A stretch of 14,939 nucleotides of DNA from Bacteroidales bacterium UBA6207 (lineage in GTDB: Bacteria; Bacteroidota; Bacteroidia; Bacteroidales; F082): contig DISP01000267.1 of assembly GCA_002421995.1 (NCBI GenBank), positions 1-14,939 of the forward strand. Reading direction: 5' to 3'. The notes beneath the pieces are model-generated. The model was not told the DNA's origin. It searched no databases and worked only from the letters and a program-made list of their open reading frames with translations. Made by a program: the position numbers and the translations under genes. Below, piece by piece: positions 1 through 7,841 of this stretch; within the stretch, counting starts at the first letter, position 1; the number at the start of each line of letters is the position of its first letter.

Positions 1-218
1 CCGTTGCCAAAATCCCATAAATACCCATTGGCATTCAACGATTTGTTGGTAACAGTCATCACACAAGGAGCATTGCCATTGTTTGACAATGTAAAAGTGA
101 AATCGGCTTGTGTGCTGGCAGGCGGATTGCCGAGTTCGTATTTTTCGCAAGCGCCGATGCCTAAAACCAAAGGTATCAGGATCAGCAAATACAGCATTTT
201 ATTTTTCATTGTTTTCAT
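1..218 (-). CDS. PKD-domain surface lipoprotein, partial (3' end beyond window)
   Basis: Only the first 72 or so codons lie in the window; the gene runs off the left edge. The N-terminus has a hydrophobic signal stretch ending in a lipobox-like IGAC, with the lipidated cysteine at residue 24, so the product is probably an outer-membrane lipoprotein. After it comes a PKD-like segment: a beta-rich stretch, the TNKSLNANGY turn, and WDFGNG, which matches the WDFGDG signature of PKD domains. The ATG at 218 lies 7 bases after the SusD stop codon; in-frame ATGs at 209 and 197 are alternatives, and all keep the signal peptide. Its place directly after susC and susD is where SusE/SusF-like or other surface ligand-binding lipoproteins usually sit, so a ligand-binding role at the cell surface is inferred. 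The rest of the protein is unseen and could carry a catalytic domain. Confidence 0.75.
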   Translation of the reverse strand, partial: MKTMKNKMLYLLILIPLVLGIGACEKYELGNPPASTQADFTFTLSNNGNAPCVMTVTNKSLNANGYLWDFGN

Positions 219-225
219 TTTTTAA

Positions 226-1563
226 TCAATAACCAGGGTTCTGTTGCATTTTTTTATTCGTTTGCATTTCGCTCAGCGGGATAGGAAACAGGGTGTATTT
301 CTGATCTATACCTAACACTTCGGCAGCACGGCCTGTGCGTACCAAATCGTGCCAGCGGTGGCCTTCGAAAGCAAACTCAAATCTTCTTTCGTTTTCAATG
401 GCCAGTTTGAGCGAAGCAATGTCAGATGCTTCCGTATCGGGCAATCCTGCGCGGTGTCTAATAACATTAATGTCGTCTTGAATAGCTGCCACATCGCCAT
501 TGGTGTAGGCTAGTGCTTCGGCATGGATCAGATACATTTCGGCAAGGCGCAACACATACACCCTGTCCACACCACCTGCCACATCGTTGTATTTAGCCCC
601 ATAGGGGTTGTTTTTTTCATCAAAACGAATGCCGACATCCAAACGGACATCAGCGGTGTCAAAAGCGGCTATAAGGCCTGCTGAAGGGGCTATTTCATAC
701 CTGCCGTTGAGGTCGCGGGTGTAGTAATACTGAGCCAGACGGTTGAAGTTTTGAAGATCGTAAGTGATTTCCAAAATGGATTCGGTGCTGTTGGCTGCCG
801 GATCAAAAAGTTCGGCATAGGTTGTCGCAAGACCGGGCAGGAAAGCAATGAGGTCCGACGACATTTGCATGGCCTTTGTAGCATAAGCAGCATCATTGGT
901 GGCATGGAATTGCGACAGATAAACACGGGCCAGCAATGCTTTTGCGCTCGAACTGTTTGCCCTGCCTACAGTGGCTGTGTGTGACAGTAAATCAATAGCT
1001 GTTTCCAAATCACTGATTGCGCTTGCATAAACATCTGTTTGACTGCTTTTTTCCAATTCCAGATTGCTCAGATCAAGGGTTGGCTGTATGCGCAAAGGCA
1101 CTCCTCCAAAAAAGCCGGCCAGATAGTGCTGCATCAATGCTCTGATAAACAATGCCTCGCCCTGCATCTGGTTTTTCCCGGTAACAGAGCCGTAGGGGAT
1201 ATCAGGAAGTTTATAAAGGATATTGTTTACCCTGTTAATAACATCGTAAGCAGCTGTCCACATTCCATCAGCGATTGCATTCTCTGCCGGAATAGGCTTG
1301 TTCATAATCTGGCCATAATCCTGTGTTGTGCCGGTCCATACGAGGTTGTCGGCAGCAAGGTCGGCAATAATCGCGGCATTGCGGCCATAAAGACCCACTG
1401 CCTGCAGGCCGCTGTAAGCGCCAAGCATCGCACCCTCAACACCAGTGCTGTCTTTAAGCGCAATATCACTTGAAATAGACGCTGATGGTTCGACGTCCAG
1501 CACTTTATTGCAAGAGGTCGTCAAAATAGCAGAAGCCAGTATCAAAAAAAGTATTTTTTTCAT
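226..1563 (-). CDS. RagB/SusD family nutrient-binding outer-membrane lipoprotein
   Basis: The 445-residue product has a short signal peptide with lipobox TTSC (lipidated Cys18), as in SusD proteins, which are anchored on the outer face of the outer membrane and close over the mouth of the SusC barrel to capture ligand. Family signs include the N-terminal segment with DVEPSASIS, central helical TPR-like stretches such as AKALLARVYLS, and the typical C-terminal part: YVLRLAEMYLIHAEAL, an INVIRHRAGLP segment, ENERRFEFAFEGHRWHDLVR, and a terminal FPIP ... QNPGY. It is shorter than many SusD proteins, which often exceed 500 residues. It lies 18 bases downstream of the susC homologue and 7 bases before the PKD lipoprotein. 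The ligand cannot be read from the sequence; the neighbouring peptidases suggest a peptide rather than a glycan. Confidence 0.95.
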   Translation of the reverse strand: MKKILFLILASAILTTSCNKVLDVEPSASISSDIALKDSTGVEGAMLGAYSGLQAVGLYGRNAAIIADLAADNLVWTGTTQDYGQIMNKPIPAENAIADGMWTAAYDVINRVNNILYKLPDIPYGSVTGKNQMQGEALFIRALMQHYLAGFFGGVPLRIQPTLDLSNLELEKSSQTDVYASAISDLETAIDLLSHTATVGRANSSSAKALLARVYLSQFHATNDAAYATKAMQMSSDLIAFLPGLATTYAELFDPAANSTESILEITYDLQNFNRLAQYYYTRDLNGRYEIAPSAGLIAAFDTADVRLDVGIRFDEKNNPYGAKYNDVAGGVDRVYVLRLAEMYLIHAEALAYTNGDVAAIQDDINVIRHRAGLPDTEASDIASLKLAIENERRFEFAFEGHRWHDLVRTGRAAEVLGIDQKYTLFPIPLSEMQTNKKMQQNPGY

Positions 1564-1581
1564 GTCTCGAATTTTTAAAGG

Positions 1582-4488
1582 TTAAAGACCAAGGTTAATA
1601 CCAACCATGATTGTGCGTGACTGCGGGTAGGTGAAGAAATCAGTACCCATCACCACATTGTCATTGCTGTAATAGTTCACTTCGGGGTCCATGCCGGTGT
1701 AGGCAGTAAAGGTGTAGAGGTTTTGGCCTGAAACATAAATTCTGGCTGATTTCAGTTTTATGGGTTTCAAAAGCTTTTGTGAGAAGTTGTAACCAAATGT
1801 CACGTTTTTAATACGCATAAACGAGCCGTTTTCGATAAAACGGGACGATTTCAGCTGGTCGCCTTCTTTGGGAATGTCGGTGATATCACCGGGATTTTTC
1901 CAACGATCAGCCATAAAAGCCAATTGATTGTCCTCGCCAATGCCTGATGCCAGGTAAATATTGGTTCCGTTGAAAATGTCATTTCCATAAACGCCCTGAA
2001 GGAATACCGAAAAATCAACATTTTTATACGCAAATGTATTAGTTATTCCATATGTGAAATCCGGGTTGGGATCACCGATTTTTTGACGGTCATCAGCTGT
2101 TATAGCACCATCTTTGTTGAGGTCTTCATAAACTAATTTCCCGGTTGTCGGATCAACACCAAGGCACACATAACCAAAGAAAATGCCGGTTGGCTCGCCT
2201 TCCTGCACCCTGTTTCCACCACGTCCCTGATCATCAATAGGTTGGCCTTCATATAGCTTTACAACCTTGTTACGGTTGGCAGCAAAATTGATGGAGGTAT
2301 TCCACGTAAAATCTCCTCTGATATTTTGCGTATTGAGCAACAACTCAATGCCTTTGTTTTCGAGTTCACCGATATTCGAAGAAATGGAGGTATAACCTGT
2401 TGAAGGTGGCAGCGGCCTTTCGAGCAACAGATCGCGGGTGTGGTTGAGATAAACATCAGCCACAAGACTAATGCGGTCATCAAACATTCCGAGATCGAAA
2501 CCAAGACCGGTTTGCATTGTCGTTTCCCATTTCAGGTCAGGATTAGGCAACTGTGTAGGTGCAATACCCGGACGCTGGCCATAGTTGAAACCTCCTCCAT
2601 AGAGGCCAAGAGAGGAAAAATCGCCAATGCCGTCGTTTCCTGTCAAACCAACGCTGGCGCGCAATTTAAGCTCGCTTACCGCTTTAACGGAATTCATGAA
2701 CGACTCTTCCTTAACACGCCATGCAACAGAGGCTGCGGGAAAATATCCATAGCGGTTGTTTTTCCCAAACTTTGATGAGCCGTCGGCACGTGCTGTCAGC
2801 GTAATGATGTATTTGTATTTATAATTGTACTTAAACTGACCGAAATATGAATTCATTCCACGTTCAAGGCCATAAGCCGAGGCGGATCTGATTGAGCCGG
2901 CCGAAGTGATAAATTCAAGGTTTTCATTCGGGAAGTCCACGGCTTCAATATAGGTGTTTCTGCGCGCATACTTTTCAAGGCTGTATCCTGCCAAAGCTTC
3001 AAAATGATGTGTTTTTTCGACGGATTTAATGTATTGTAACACATTGCTGCTGACAAGGTTGCTCACATAGGTTGTGCCTTCGATGCCCAAACCATTGTAT
3101 TTTGCACCCTGAGCAACAGTGATGGGGTCGTATTCATGCTCGCGCAAAAGGTACTGATCTGCACCCCACTTGCTTGTAAAAATGAAACCATTCAGGAATT
3201 TGTATTCAAGATACACATTTCCGTTGTTGCGATTGGTAAAAGCCTCGTTGATAGTGTGGTCAATGATTGCTACGGGGTTGGCATACGGACCATCTTCGTT
3301 GTAGCTGCCATCAGGGTTTAAAACGGGATAAATGGCCGGAATGGAAAGGGCGTTGGGTAGTGGGCCATAAAGCGTTTGATCGCCTTCCACACGGTCGTTT
3401 TTGGAATAACTCATCATGATGCTACCGCCGATGGTGAGGTTGTCCAATAATTTATGATCAACATTCAAGCGTCCGGTGTATCGGTTAAAACGGGTTGATT
3501 TAACCGTTCCATCCTGACTGAAATAATTTCCTGAAATGAACATCCTTGTTTTGTCATTGCCACTGCTGACCGAGAGCTCGGTGTTTGAGGTTGGAGCTGT
3601 TTGCAGGATTTCTTTCATCCAATCGGTGTCAACACCTAGCACATTGGTGCCTTTATATTCGTTCCATTGTGCTGCGTTCATCAATTTCGGGAGTCGCTCT
3701 GCCGGAAGGGTTTGCCAACCGTAGGATGTGTTGAGATTGACACTGGATTTTTGAAAATTTCCTTTTTTTGTAGTGATCAGCATTACGCCATTGGATGCTC
3801 TTGCACCATAAATGGCTGTGGCAGAGGCGTCTTTAAGGAAAGTAACTGATTCTATGTCATTCGGATTGATATCCGAAAGCGCATCAATTTCTTGTCCGCT
3901 GTATCCAATCTGGCCATAACTGCCCGAGATTACCGGCATACCATCCACAATCACAAGTGGCTGGTTGCTGGCAGTGATAGAGCTTCCTCCCCTCATCTTA
4001 ATTGAGTTTTGGCCACCGGGTGTTCCTGAGTTGATGTTGACGCTCACACCTGCCACCTTGCCCTGAAGCACTCCATCAATGGTTCGGACGGGGGCGTTTT
4101 TTAAATCATTTTCATTAACAACACTCACCGCGTTGGAAATGAGTTTTTTGCTGGATGTGGAATATCCCACAACAACAATTTCGCCAAGGTCAACTTTGTT
4201 TTCCTGAAGCGAAACATTGATAAGCATCCTTTTGTTGACAGGAACTTCAACAGCTTGCATGCCCACATAGCTGAACAGCAGGGTTGCATCAGCAGGGGCT
4301 TCGAGTTTGTAAACACCGTCCAGATCCGTTGTTGTGCCCTGGGTTGTTCCCTTCACCTGAACGGTAACTCCGGGGATAGGCTGCCTGTCGGCTGCCGAAG
4401 TCACAGTTCCGGTGATGTGAATGGATTGGGCAAACAATGAACCAATGAACAATGTCAGGACAAAAGTCAACAGTACATTTTTTTTCAT
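1582..4488 (-). CDS. SusC/RagA family TonB-dependent outer-membrane transporter
   Basis: The 968-residue product follows the SusC layout. A Sec signal peptide ends near LFAQ (residues 1-21). A carboxypeptidase-regulatory-like beta-sandwich covers about residues 23-95 (GTVTSAADRQPIPGVTVQVKG ... GVYKLEAP). A TonB-box-like segment, EIVVVGYS, lies near residues 103-110. The plug follows at about 115-240, with VLQGKVAGV, MRGGSSI and PLVIVDGMP, and then a long beta-barrel. The C-terminus ends in alternating hydrophobic residues and a final leucine, as expected for insertion by the Bam machinery. With the SusD partner it would import oligomers into the periplasm using TonB energy. It starts 29 bases after the stop of the S51 peptidase gene, and no promoter-like TAnnTTTG box was seen in that gap, so co-transcription with the two peptidase genes is likely. 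Family assignment is secure; the substrate is inferred from context. Confidence 0.97.
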   Translation of the reverse strand: MKKNVLLTFVLTLFIGSLFAQSIHITGTVTSAADRQPIPGVTVQVKGTTQGTTTDLDGVYKLEAPADATLLFSYVGMQAVEVPVNKRMLINVSLQENKVDLGEIVVVGYSTSSKKLISNAVSVVNENDLKNAPVRTIDGVLQGKVAGVSVNINSGTPGGQNSIKMRGGSSITASNQPLVIVDGMPVISGSYGQIGYSGQEIDALSDINPNDIESVTFLKDASATAIYGARASNGVMLITTKKGNFQKSSVNLNTSYGWQTLPAERLPKLMNAAQWNEYKGTNVLGVDTDWMKEILQTAPTSNTELSVSSGNDKTRMFISGNYFSQDGTVKSTRFNRYTGRLNVDHKLLDNLTIGGSIMMSYSKNDRVEGDQTLYGPLPNALSIPAIYPVLNPDGSYNEDGPYANPVAIIDHTINEAFTNRNNGNVYLEYKFLNGFIFTSKWGADQYLLREHEYDPITVAQGAKYNGLGIEGTTYVSNLVSSNVLQYIKSVEKTHHFEALAGYSLEKYARRNTYIEAVDFPNENLEFITSAGSIRSASAYGLERGMNSYFGQFKYNYKYKYIITLTARADGSSKFGKNNRYGYFPAASVAWRVKEESFMNSVKAVSELKLRASVGLTGNDGIGDFSSLGLYGGGFNYGQRPGIAPTQLPNPDLKWETTMQTGLGFDLGMFDDRISLVADVYLNHTRDLLLERPLPPSTGYTSISSNIGELENKGIELLLNTQNIRGDFTWNTSINFAANRNKVVKLYEGQPIDDQGRGGNRVQEGEPTGIFFGYVCLGVDPTTGKLVYEDLNKDGAITADDRQKIGDPNPDFTYGITNTFAYKNVDFSVFLQGVYGNDIFNGTNIYLASGIGEDNQLAFMADRWKNPGDITDIPKEGDQLKSSRFIENGSFMRIKNVTFGYNFSQKLLKPIKLKSARIYVSGQNLYTFTAYTGMDPEVNYYSNDNVVMGTDFFTYPQSRTIMVGINLGL

Positions 4489-4517
4489 TTTTTGGTTTTT
4501 TGTGGTTAGTAAATCAA

Positions 4518-5777
4518 TTATTCAATTTTTTTTAATTCAATATACATTTTCGAAAGGCTAAGGTTTACACTCACCAAGGTGTAGGATGGTGAGCTGTTTT
4601 CTCTATTGAGAATAAACGCTTGGCTATCGTCCGTTTTTGAAAGGGTTATCTGATAGGCAATATCTTTTTTCGTAAAATTCAGACTGCTCACGGATTGATT
4701 GGTTTTATTGTTCATCAAATACTTAGTAATGAGCCTCTGAAAAGTGGGTGCAGCTGCAAACATGCCCCCTGGAAAAGGATATGATTCCTCATATTCTTCA
4801 TTTCCTGAAAGCAAAATCTTCTCTGCCGAAGGTACTATCAATCCGGTGTTGAAATTATAACTGTCACCGGATTCAAGGTAATGGATTTTTAGATTTTCTA
4901 TTGATGACAAGGTTTCAGAAGACTCGATCTTTGCATGCGAAGCATCAAATATTGTAACAGCAGCAGCACCTGCCACTTTCATCAGGTTTTCTTTTCCATA
5001 ATAAACGAGGGCCGTGTTTTCGTCAATCCCATAGGCCATAGGCTGAGCGGTGTAGGCCATTGCAACCAAAAGGCGTCCGGTGCGCGAGCGTGCATGAAAA
5101 TGCTGATCAACCAGCCCATGCGGAAAGAAACCAAGTCCTTTTGTCAATAAAACACCTTGATGGCCGGGTAATTCTTCGCCAGGCGGGCTTGTCTCTGTGC
5201 CATACATAAGTGCCTCGAGGCTGCTTCCGTTGCCTATCATCGGATCGCTCATAATTGCAGCTCCGGCACTTGTGCCACCGATAAGACCGCCTTTTTCAAA
5301 AACATCCCAAACAGCGTCAAGCACTGCGGTTCGGCTTCCATCAGGCAAATGAAGTGTTTTGATGATGCGCAGCTGATCGCCGCCCGAAAACCAAACACAA
5401 TTGCTTTTTCTAACCAGGTTGGCCAACAGCTCGTCATTGCCATTGTTGAGCCATGTTGCTTCATTCACATCGAGGGTGCTGTCGTCGTCTTCCATGGCAA
5501 TTGGAATCAGGTGAATATTTTCAGCTTTGGCGCCGTGCCGGATCAGGCCTTTGCTAAAATAGGCAAACGTTTGTGCTGCAACACCGCTTGCAGCAGGAAT
5601 CACCGAGATCACTGCCTTTTCAGCGCCACCCGACAAGCGTAGGATTTCATCGAAAATTTCCTGGTTATCTGCCTCAAGACCACCGCCAACGATCATCAGA
5701 TTTCCTTGTGAAAAGGCAGAATGAGGAAGCATCAGACTACCGCAATAAAGACAAACCAGAAAAAACAGTCTGACCAT
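4518..5777 (-). CDS. Exported cyanophycinase-like peptidase (S51 family)
   Basis: The 419-residue product has a Sec signal peptide of about 24 residues (hydrophobic core, then HSAFSQ) and a class I glutamine-amidotransferase-like S51 fold. Visible landmarks are the first strand with MIVGGG, SGGDQ (Gln135), the nucleophile elbow GGTSAGA (Ser170), DQHFHARSRTGR (Asp224, Gln225, His226, Arg230, Arg232, Arg235), and GIDENTA (Glu253). These correspond one for one to the residues I recall for Synechocystis CphB: Gln101, Ser132, Asp172, Gln173, His174, Arg178, Arg180, Arg183 and Glu201. The whole triad and substrate pocket thus appear intact. Cyanophycinases release beta-Asp-Arg dipeptides from cyanophycin; peptidase E, the other S51 branch, is shorter and lacks the DQHF-RxR-GR block. 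About 90 C-terminal residues (from roughly 330) are unassigned; no T9SS domain is present, so a periplasmic or Sec-released location is likely. The gene starts 11 bases after the preceding peptidase gene. Actual substrate is inferred. Confidence 0.9.
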   Translation of the reverse strand: MVRLFFLVCLYCGSLMLPHSAFSQGNLMIVGGGLEADNQEIFDEILRLSGGAEKAVISVIPAASGVAAQTFAYFSKGLIRHGAKAENIHLIPIAMEDDDSTLDVNEATWLNNGNDELLANLVRKSNCVWFSGGDQLRIIKTLHLPDGSRTAVLDAVWDVFEKGGLIGGTSAGAAIMSDPMIGNGSSLEALMYGTETSPPGEELPGHQGVLLTKGLGFFPHGLVDQHFHARSRTGRLLVAMAYTAQPMAYGIDENTALVYYGKENLMKVAGAAAVTIFDASHAKIESSETLSSIENLKIHYLESGDSYNFNTGLIVPSAEKILLSGNEEYEESYPFPGGMFAAAPTFQRLITKYLMNNKTNQSVSSLNFTKKDIAYQITLSKTDDSQAFILNRENSSPSYTLVSVNLSLSKMYIELKKIE

Positions 5778-5788
5778 AAGTATTTGAT

Positions 5789-7753
5789 TTATAATTTTAT
5801 AAATTTTGAAGAAACGATTTTTCCTGTCGCTGTTTCCTTAAGCTGAATACTATAAATGCCGGAAGAAAGATAAGATAACGAAAGCGGCATTATACTATTC
5901 TGCGCATGGCCGCCTTTTATAAACCTGCCCATGCTGTCAACAATTTTCCAATCATATGAACTGAAATTTGTTTCAACCAGCAAAACATCGGATACCGGAT
6001 TTCCTGATAGCTTGAAAAAGACTTTGTTGGCATTTTCGTCCAAAGCTGAGGCATCTGTTGTTCCCAATATATAAGGCAGTGTTTCATCAACAAATGACAG
6101 TGTGAGTTGCTCAAAACCAGCTTCCATCCTGGGTGTGGCACTGCTGCTTCCACTGCCTGTTTGTGTGACCAAAGCAGCTGCTCCACCTTCATTGCGAAGT
6201 ATCATAATCGGGTGTTGTCCGTAGCCAAACAGCGTTGTTTTGCCATCAATTGGTTGCACTTTCAGGTAGTTTTTGGCAGTGAGCCAAATGCCGTATCGGA
6301 GGGTATCTGTTGCCATGCCATACGGAATGGCAGTCGCAGTGTTTTCATAAAAATCCGCGTGGAAATAGGTGTTGGGCATTATCATACTGTTGCGGAGCAT
6401 TCCAAATCCCGGACTGAATGTAAGTTCGCCATACCAGGAAGCAAGCTCGGTATAGTAATTATCAACAACTATTTTACCTGCAAAACGTGCATCATCCCCT
6501 GCAAAGGCAGCAATAATTCCAGGGCTGTGAAGCCTGCTTTTTAGAAGCTCTCCATTTGGAGTAGTTAAAAAATCAATTAACGCTTCTGTTGTGTTTGCAA
6601 CAAACAACAACTTTCCGGCAGCATTGATTTTGTCAGCCAAAGCCGTGTTGCTTCCATTGGTGTTGTTCATTAAAAAAACATCAACATCCGGCAAACCAAG
6701 TGTAATCAATTGGTTTTTAAATGTTTGTGCGGTGTTCTCGTTTCCTGTCATCAACAAAACCTGATCGGACAGGTTTCCGCTTAGATTGACAAGGTCGTTG
6801 AGCATTGCCGTATTGTTCGAAAGTGTATTGCCTCCGCTGGCAAGCAAAGTAAAGTTGCCGGTTTCTTCCATTTCGTTTGTCGGAAGAAGCCGATCAAGCG
6901 TCGGAATTGTTACTTCAGCTGTGTTGAAGTTATAAGTACATCCTTGTATCAGCTGTTTCACCTGCAAACCGGGGTGAAGCAATTTGGTGCCGTTGAGCGA
7001 AAACGGATCAGTGAAATTGAAGATGTTGGCGCAACCAGTGCCATAAACTGTTCCAATTCGGTTCTCATCCACCGTCATACAGGTCATATCGTCCATCCCC
7101 AAACCGGTAAGCATAAGCTGATGATCCAGATGATATTTGGCCAAAAAACCGGCAAGACGACCGAATCGTGCTCTCTCGGAAAAATGGGTGTCGAAAATAA
7201 AACCGGGGAAAAAATCGAAAAAGTCATCCGCAAGGGTCATATATCCGTTTTGTGGATTCTCAATGGCTTCGTAAGGGTAAACCGTTCCGTTTTTTGCCGT
7301 GAAAACAACCGAAGAAAGGATGTGCATTCCGGCCGAAGTGCCGGCAAGTGTTCCCCCTTTCGCAAAAAGTTCCTGAGCTGCCTGTTGCAGTTTGGTGTCT
7401 TTGTAAAACCGATAATAATCGTATTGGTCTCCGCCTCTGAAAAAAATTACGTCATAGGTTTTGAGTGTATCGTATAATATCTGGCTATCGGCACTATCCC
7501 TTGATGAAACACCAAACTCACGTGCAAACGAAGCACCACAATACTGTTTCAGATACGGAGCCAGACTGCCTGTTGATGCCCCGATGACGGCCACCCGTTT
7601 TCCCTGAACTGCCCATTTGTAAGCGGGCACATTCCAGCTGTTGGCTCCGTTCTTTTCAGAGCCTCCGCCTACGAGTAAAAATCTGCCTGTCTGTGGTTTA
7701 GCAAACGTGGCAAAAACTAAAAAAACCACGAATGTAATAAGCGTCCGTTTCAT
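5789..7753 (-). CDS. T9SS-secreted two-domain cyanophycinase-like peptidase (S51), second domain degenerate
   Basis: Start chosen at the ATG at 7753 (654 residues), because a normal signal peptide (MKRTLITFVVFLVFATFAKPQ) begins there; extending to 7849 adds 32 residues of no visible purpose and crosses into the divergent promoter region. Domain 1 (about 23-290) is an S51 peptidase: LLVGGG, FRGGDQ (Gln110), GTSAGM (Ser140), DTHFSERARFGR (Asp188, His190, Arg194, Arg196, Arg199), VDEN (Glu230). It keeps the cyanophycinase pocket except that the usual Gln after Asp is Thr189. Domain 2 (about 300-540) resembles a second S51 copy (LLASGG, LVNLSG) but lacks the nucleophile: AAFAGD replaces GGTSAG, and NTYFHAD stands where the neighbour has DQHFHAR. 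Residues about 578-654 form a T9SS type A sorting domain (GNPVSD ... LSSGIYSIQL ... KFIKL), so the enzyme is probably secreted and anchored or released outside. First gene of the putative operon. Confidence 0.9.
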   Translation of the reverse strand: MKRTLITFVVFLVFATFAKPQTGRFLLVGGGSEKNGANSWNVPAYKWAVQGKRVAVIGASTGSLAPYLKQYCGASFAREFGVSSRDSADSQILYDTLKTYDVIFFRGGDQYDYYRFYKDTKLQQAAQELFAKGGTLAGTSAGMHILSSVVFTAKNGTVYPYEAIENPQNGYMTLADDFFDFFPGFIFDTHFSERARFGRLAGFLAKYHLDHQLMLTGLGMDDMTCMTVDENRIGTVYGTGCANIFNFTDPFSLNGTKLLHPGLQVKQLIQGCTYNFNTAEVTIPTLDRLLPTNEMEETGNFTLLASGGNTLSNNTAMLNDLVNLSGNLSDQVLLMTGNENTAQTFKNQLITLGLPDVDVFLMNNTNGSNTALADKINAAGKLLFVANTTEALIDFLTTPNGELLKSRLHSPGIIAAFAGDDARFAGKIVVDNYYTELASWYGELTFSPGFGMLRNSMIMPNTYFHADFYENTATAIPYGMATDTLRYGIWLTAKNYLKVQPIDGKTTLFGYGQHPIMILRNEGGAAALVTQTGSGSSSATPRMEAGFEQLTLSFVDETLPYILGTTDASALDENANKVFFKLSGNPVSDVLLVETNFSSYDWKIVDSMGRFIKGGHAQNSIMPLSLSYLSSGIYSIQLKETATGKIVSSKFIKL

Positions 7754-7774
7754 GCAATCGTTTGAAGTAACAGG

Positions 7775-7804
7775 CGAAATTAGAGAATTTTTTCGCAAGC
7801 CAAA
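7775..7804 (-). promoter_or_regulatory. Putative Bacteroidetes-type promoter for the S51/SusCD operon
   Basis: On the minus strand, TTTG (7804-7801) and TAATTTCG (7782-7775) are separated by 18 bases. This resembles the Bacteroidetes consensus TTTG / TAnnTTTG, with one mismatch in the -7 box. The predicted transcription start would lie around 7768, about 15 bases before the ATG at 7753. The region is AT-rich, so chance matches are possible. Confidence 0.4.
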
Positions 7805-7820
7805 AAAATCAATAATTTTG
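7791..7820 (+). promoter_or_regulatory. Putative Bacteroidetes-type promoter for iadA
   Basis: TAATTTTG at 7813-7820 is an exact match to the -7 consensus TAnnTTTG. A TTTC at 7791-7794 stands 18 bases upstream as an imperfect -33 box (consensus TTTG). Transcription would start near 7826, giving a leader of about 16 bases to the ATG at 7842. The element overlaps the oppositely directed promoter for the peptidase operon. Confidence 0.45.
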
Positions 7821-7841
7821 AGACAAATAAATAGAACACTG

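Noticed and set aside
4..225. Plus-strand open frame of 73 codons at the left edge
   Set aside because: It lies antisense to the PKD lipoprotein gene, whose lipobox and WDFG motif make the minus strand the coding one.
1039..1473. Long antisense open frame within the susD homologue
   Set aside because: It has no start context or recognisable motif, and the opposite strand carries clear SusD motifs throughout.
226..4488. Ordinary polysaccharide utilisation locus
   Set aside because: No glycoside hydrolase, polysaccharide lyase or sulfatase is present near the SusC/SusD pair; all associated enzymes are peptidases.
4489..4517. Separate promoter for susC in the gap after the S51 gene
   Set aside because: The 29-base gap and its near surroundings contain no TAnnTTTG-type box, so read-through from the peptidase genes is the simpler reading.
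7641..7841. N-terminal extension of iadA by 67 codons
   Set aside because: It would overlap the oppositely oriented S51 gene and the divergent promoters, and has no match to IadA N-termini; the ATG at 7842 fits family length.
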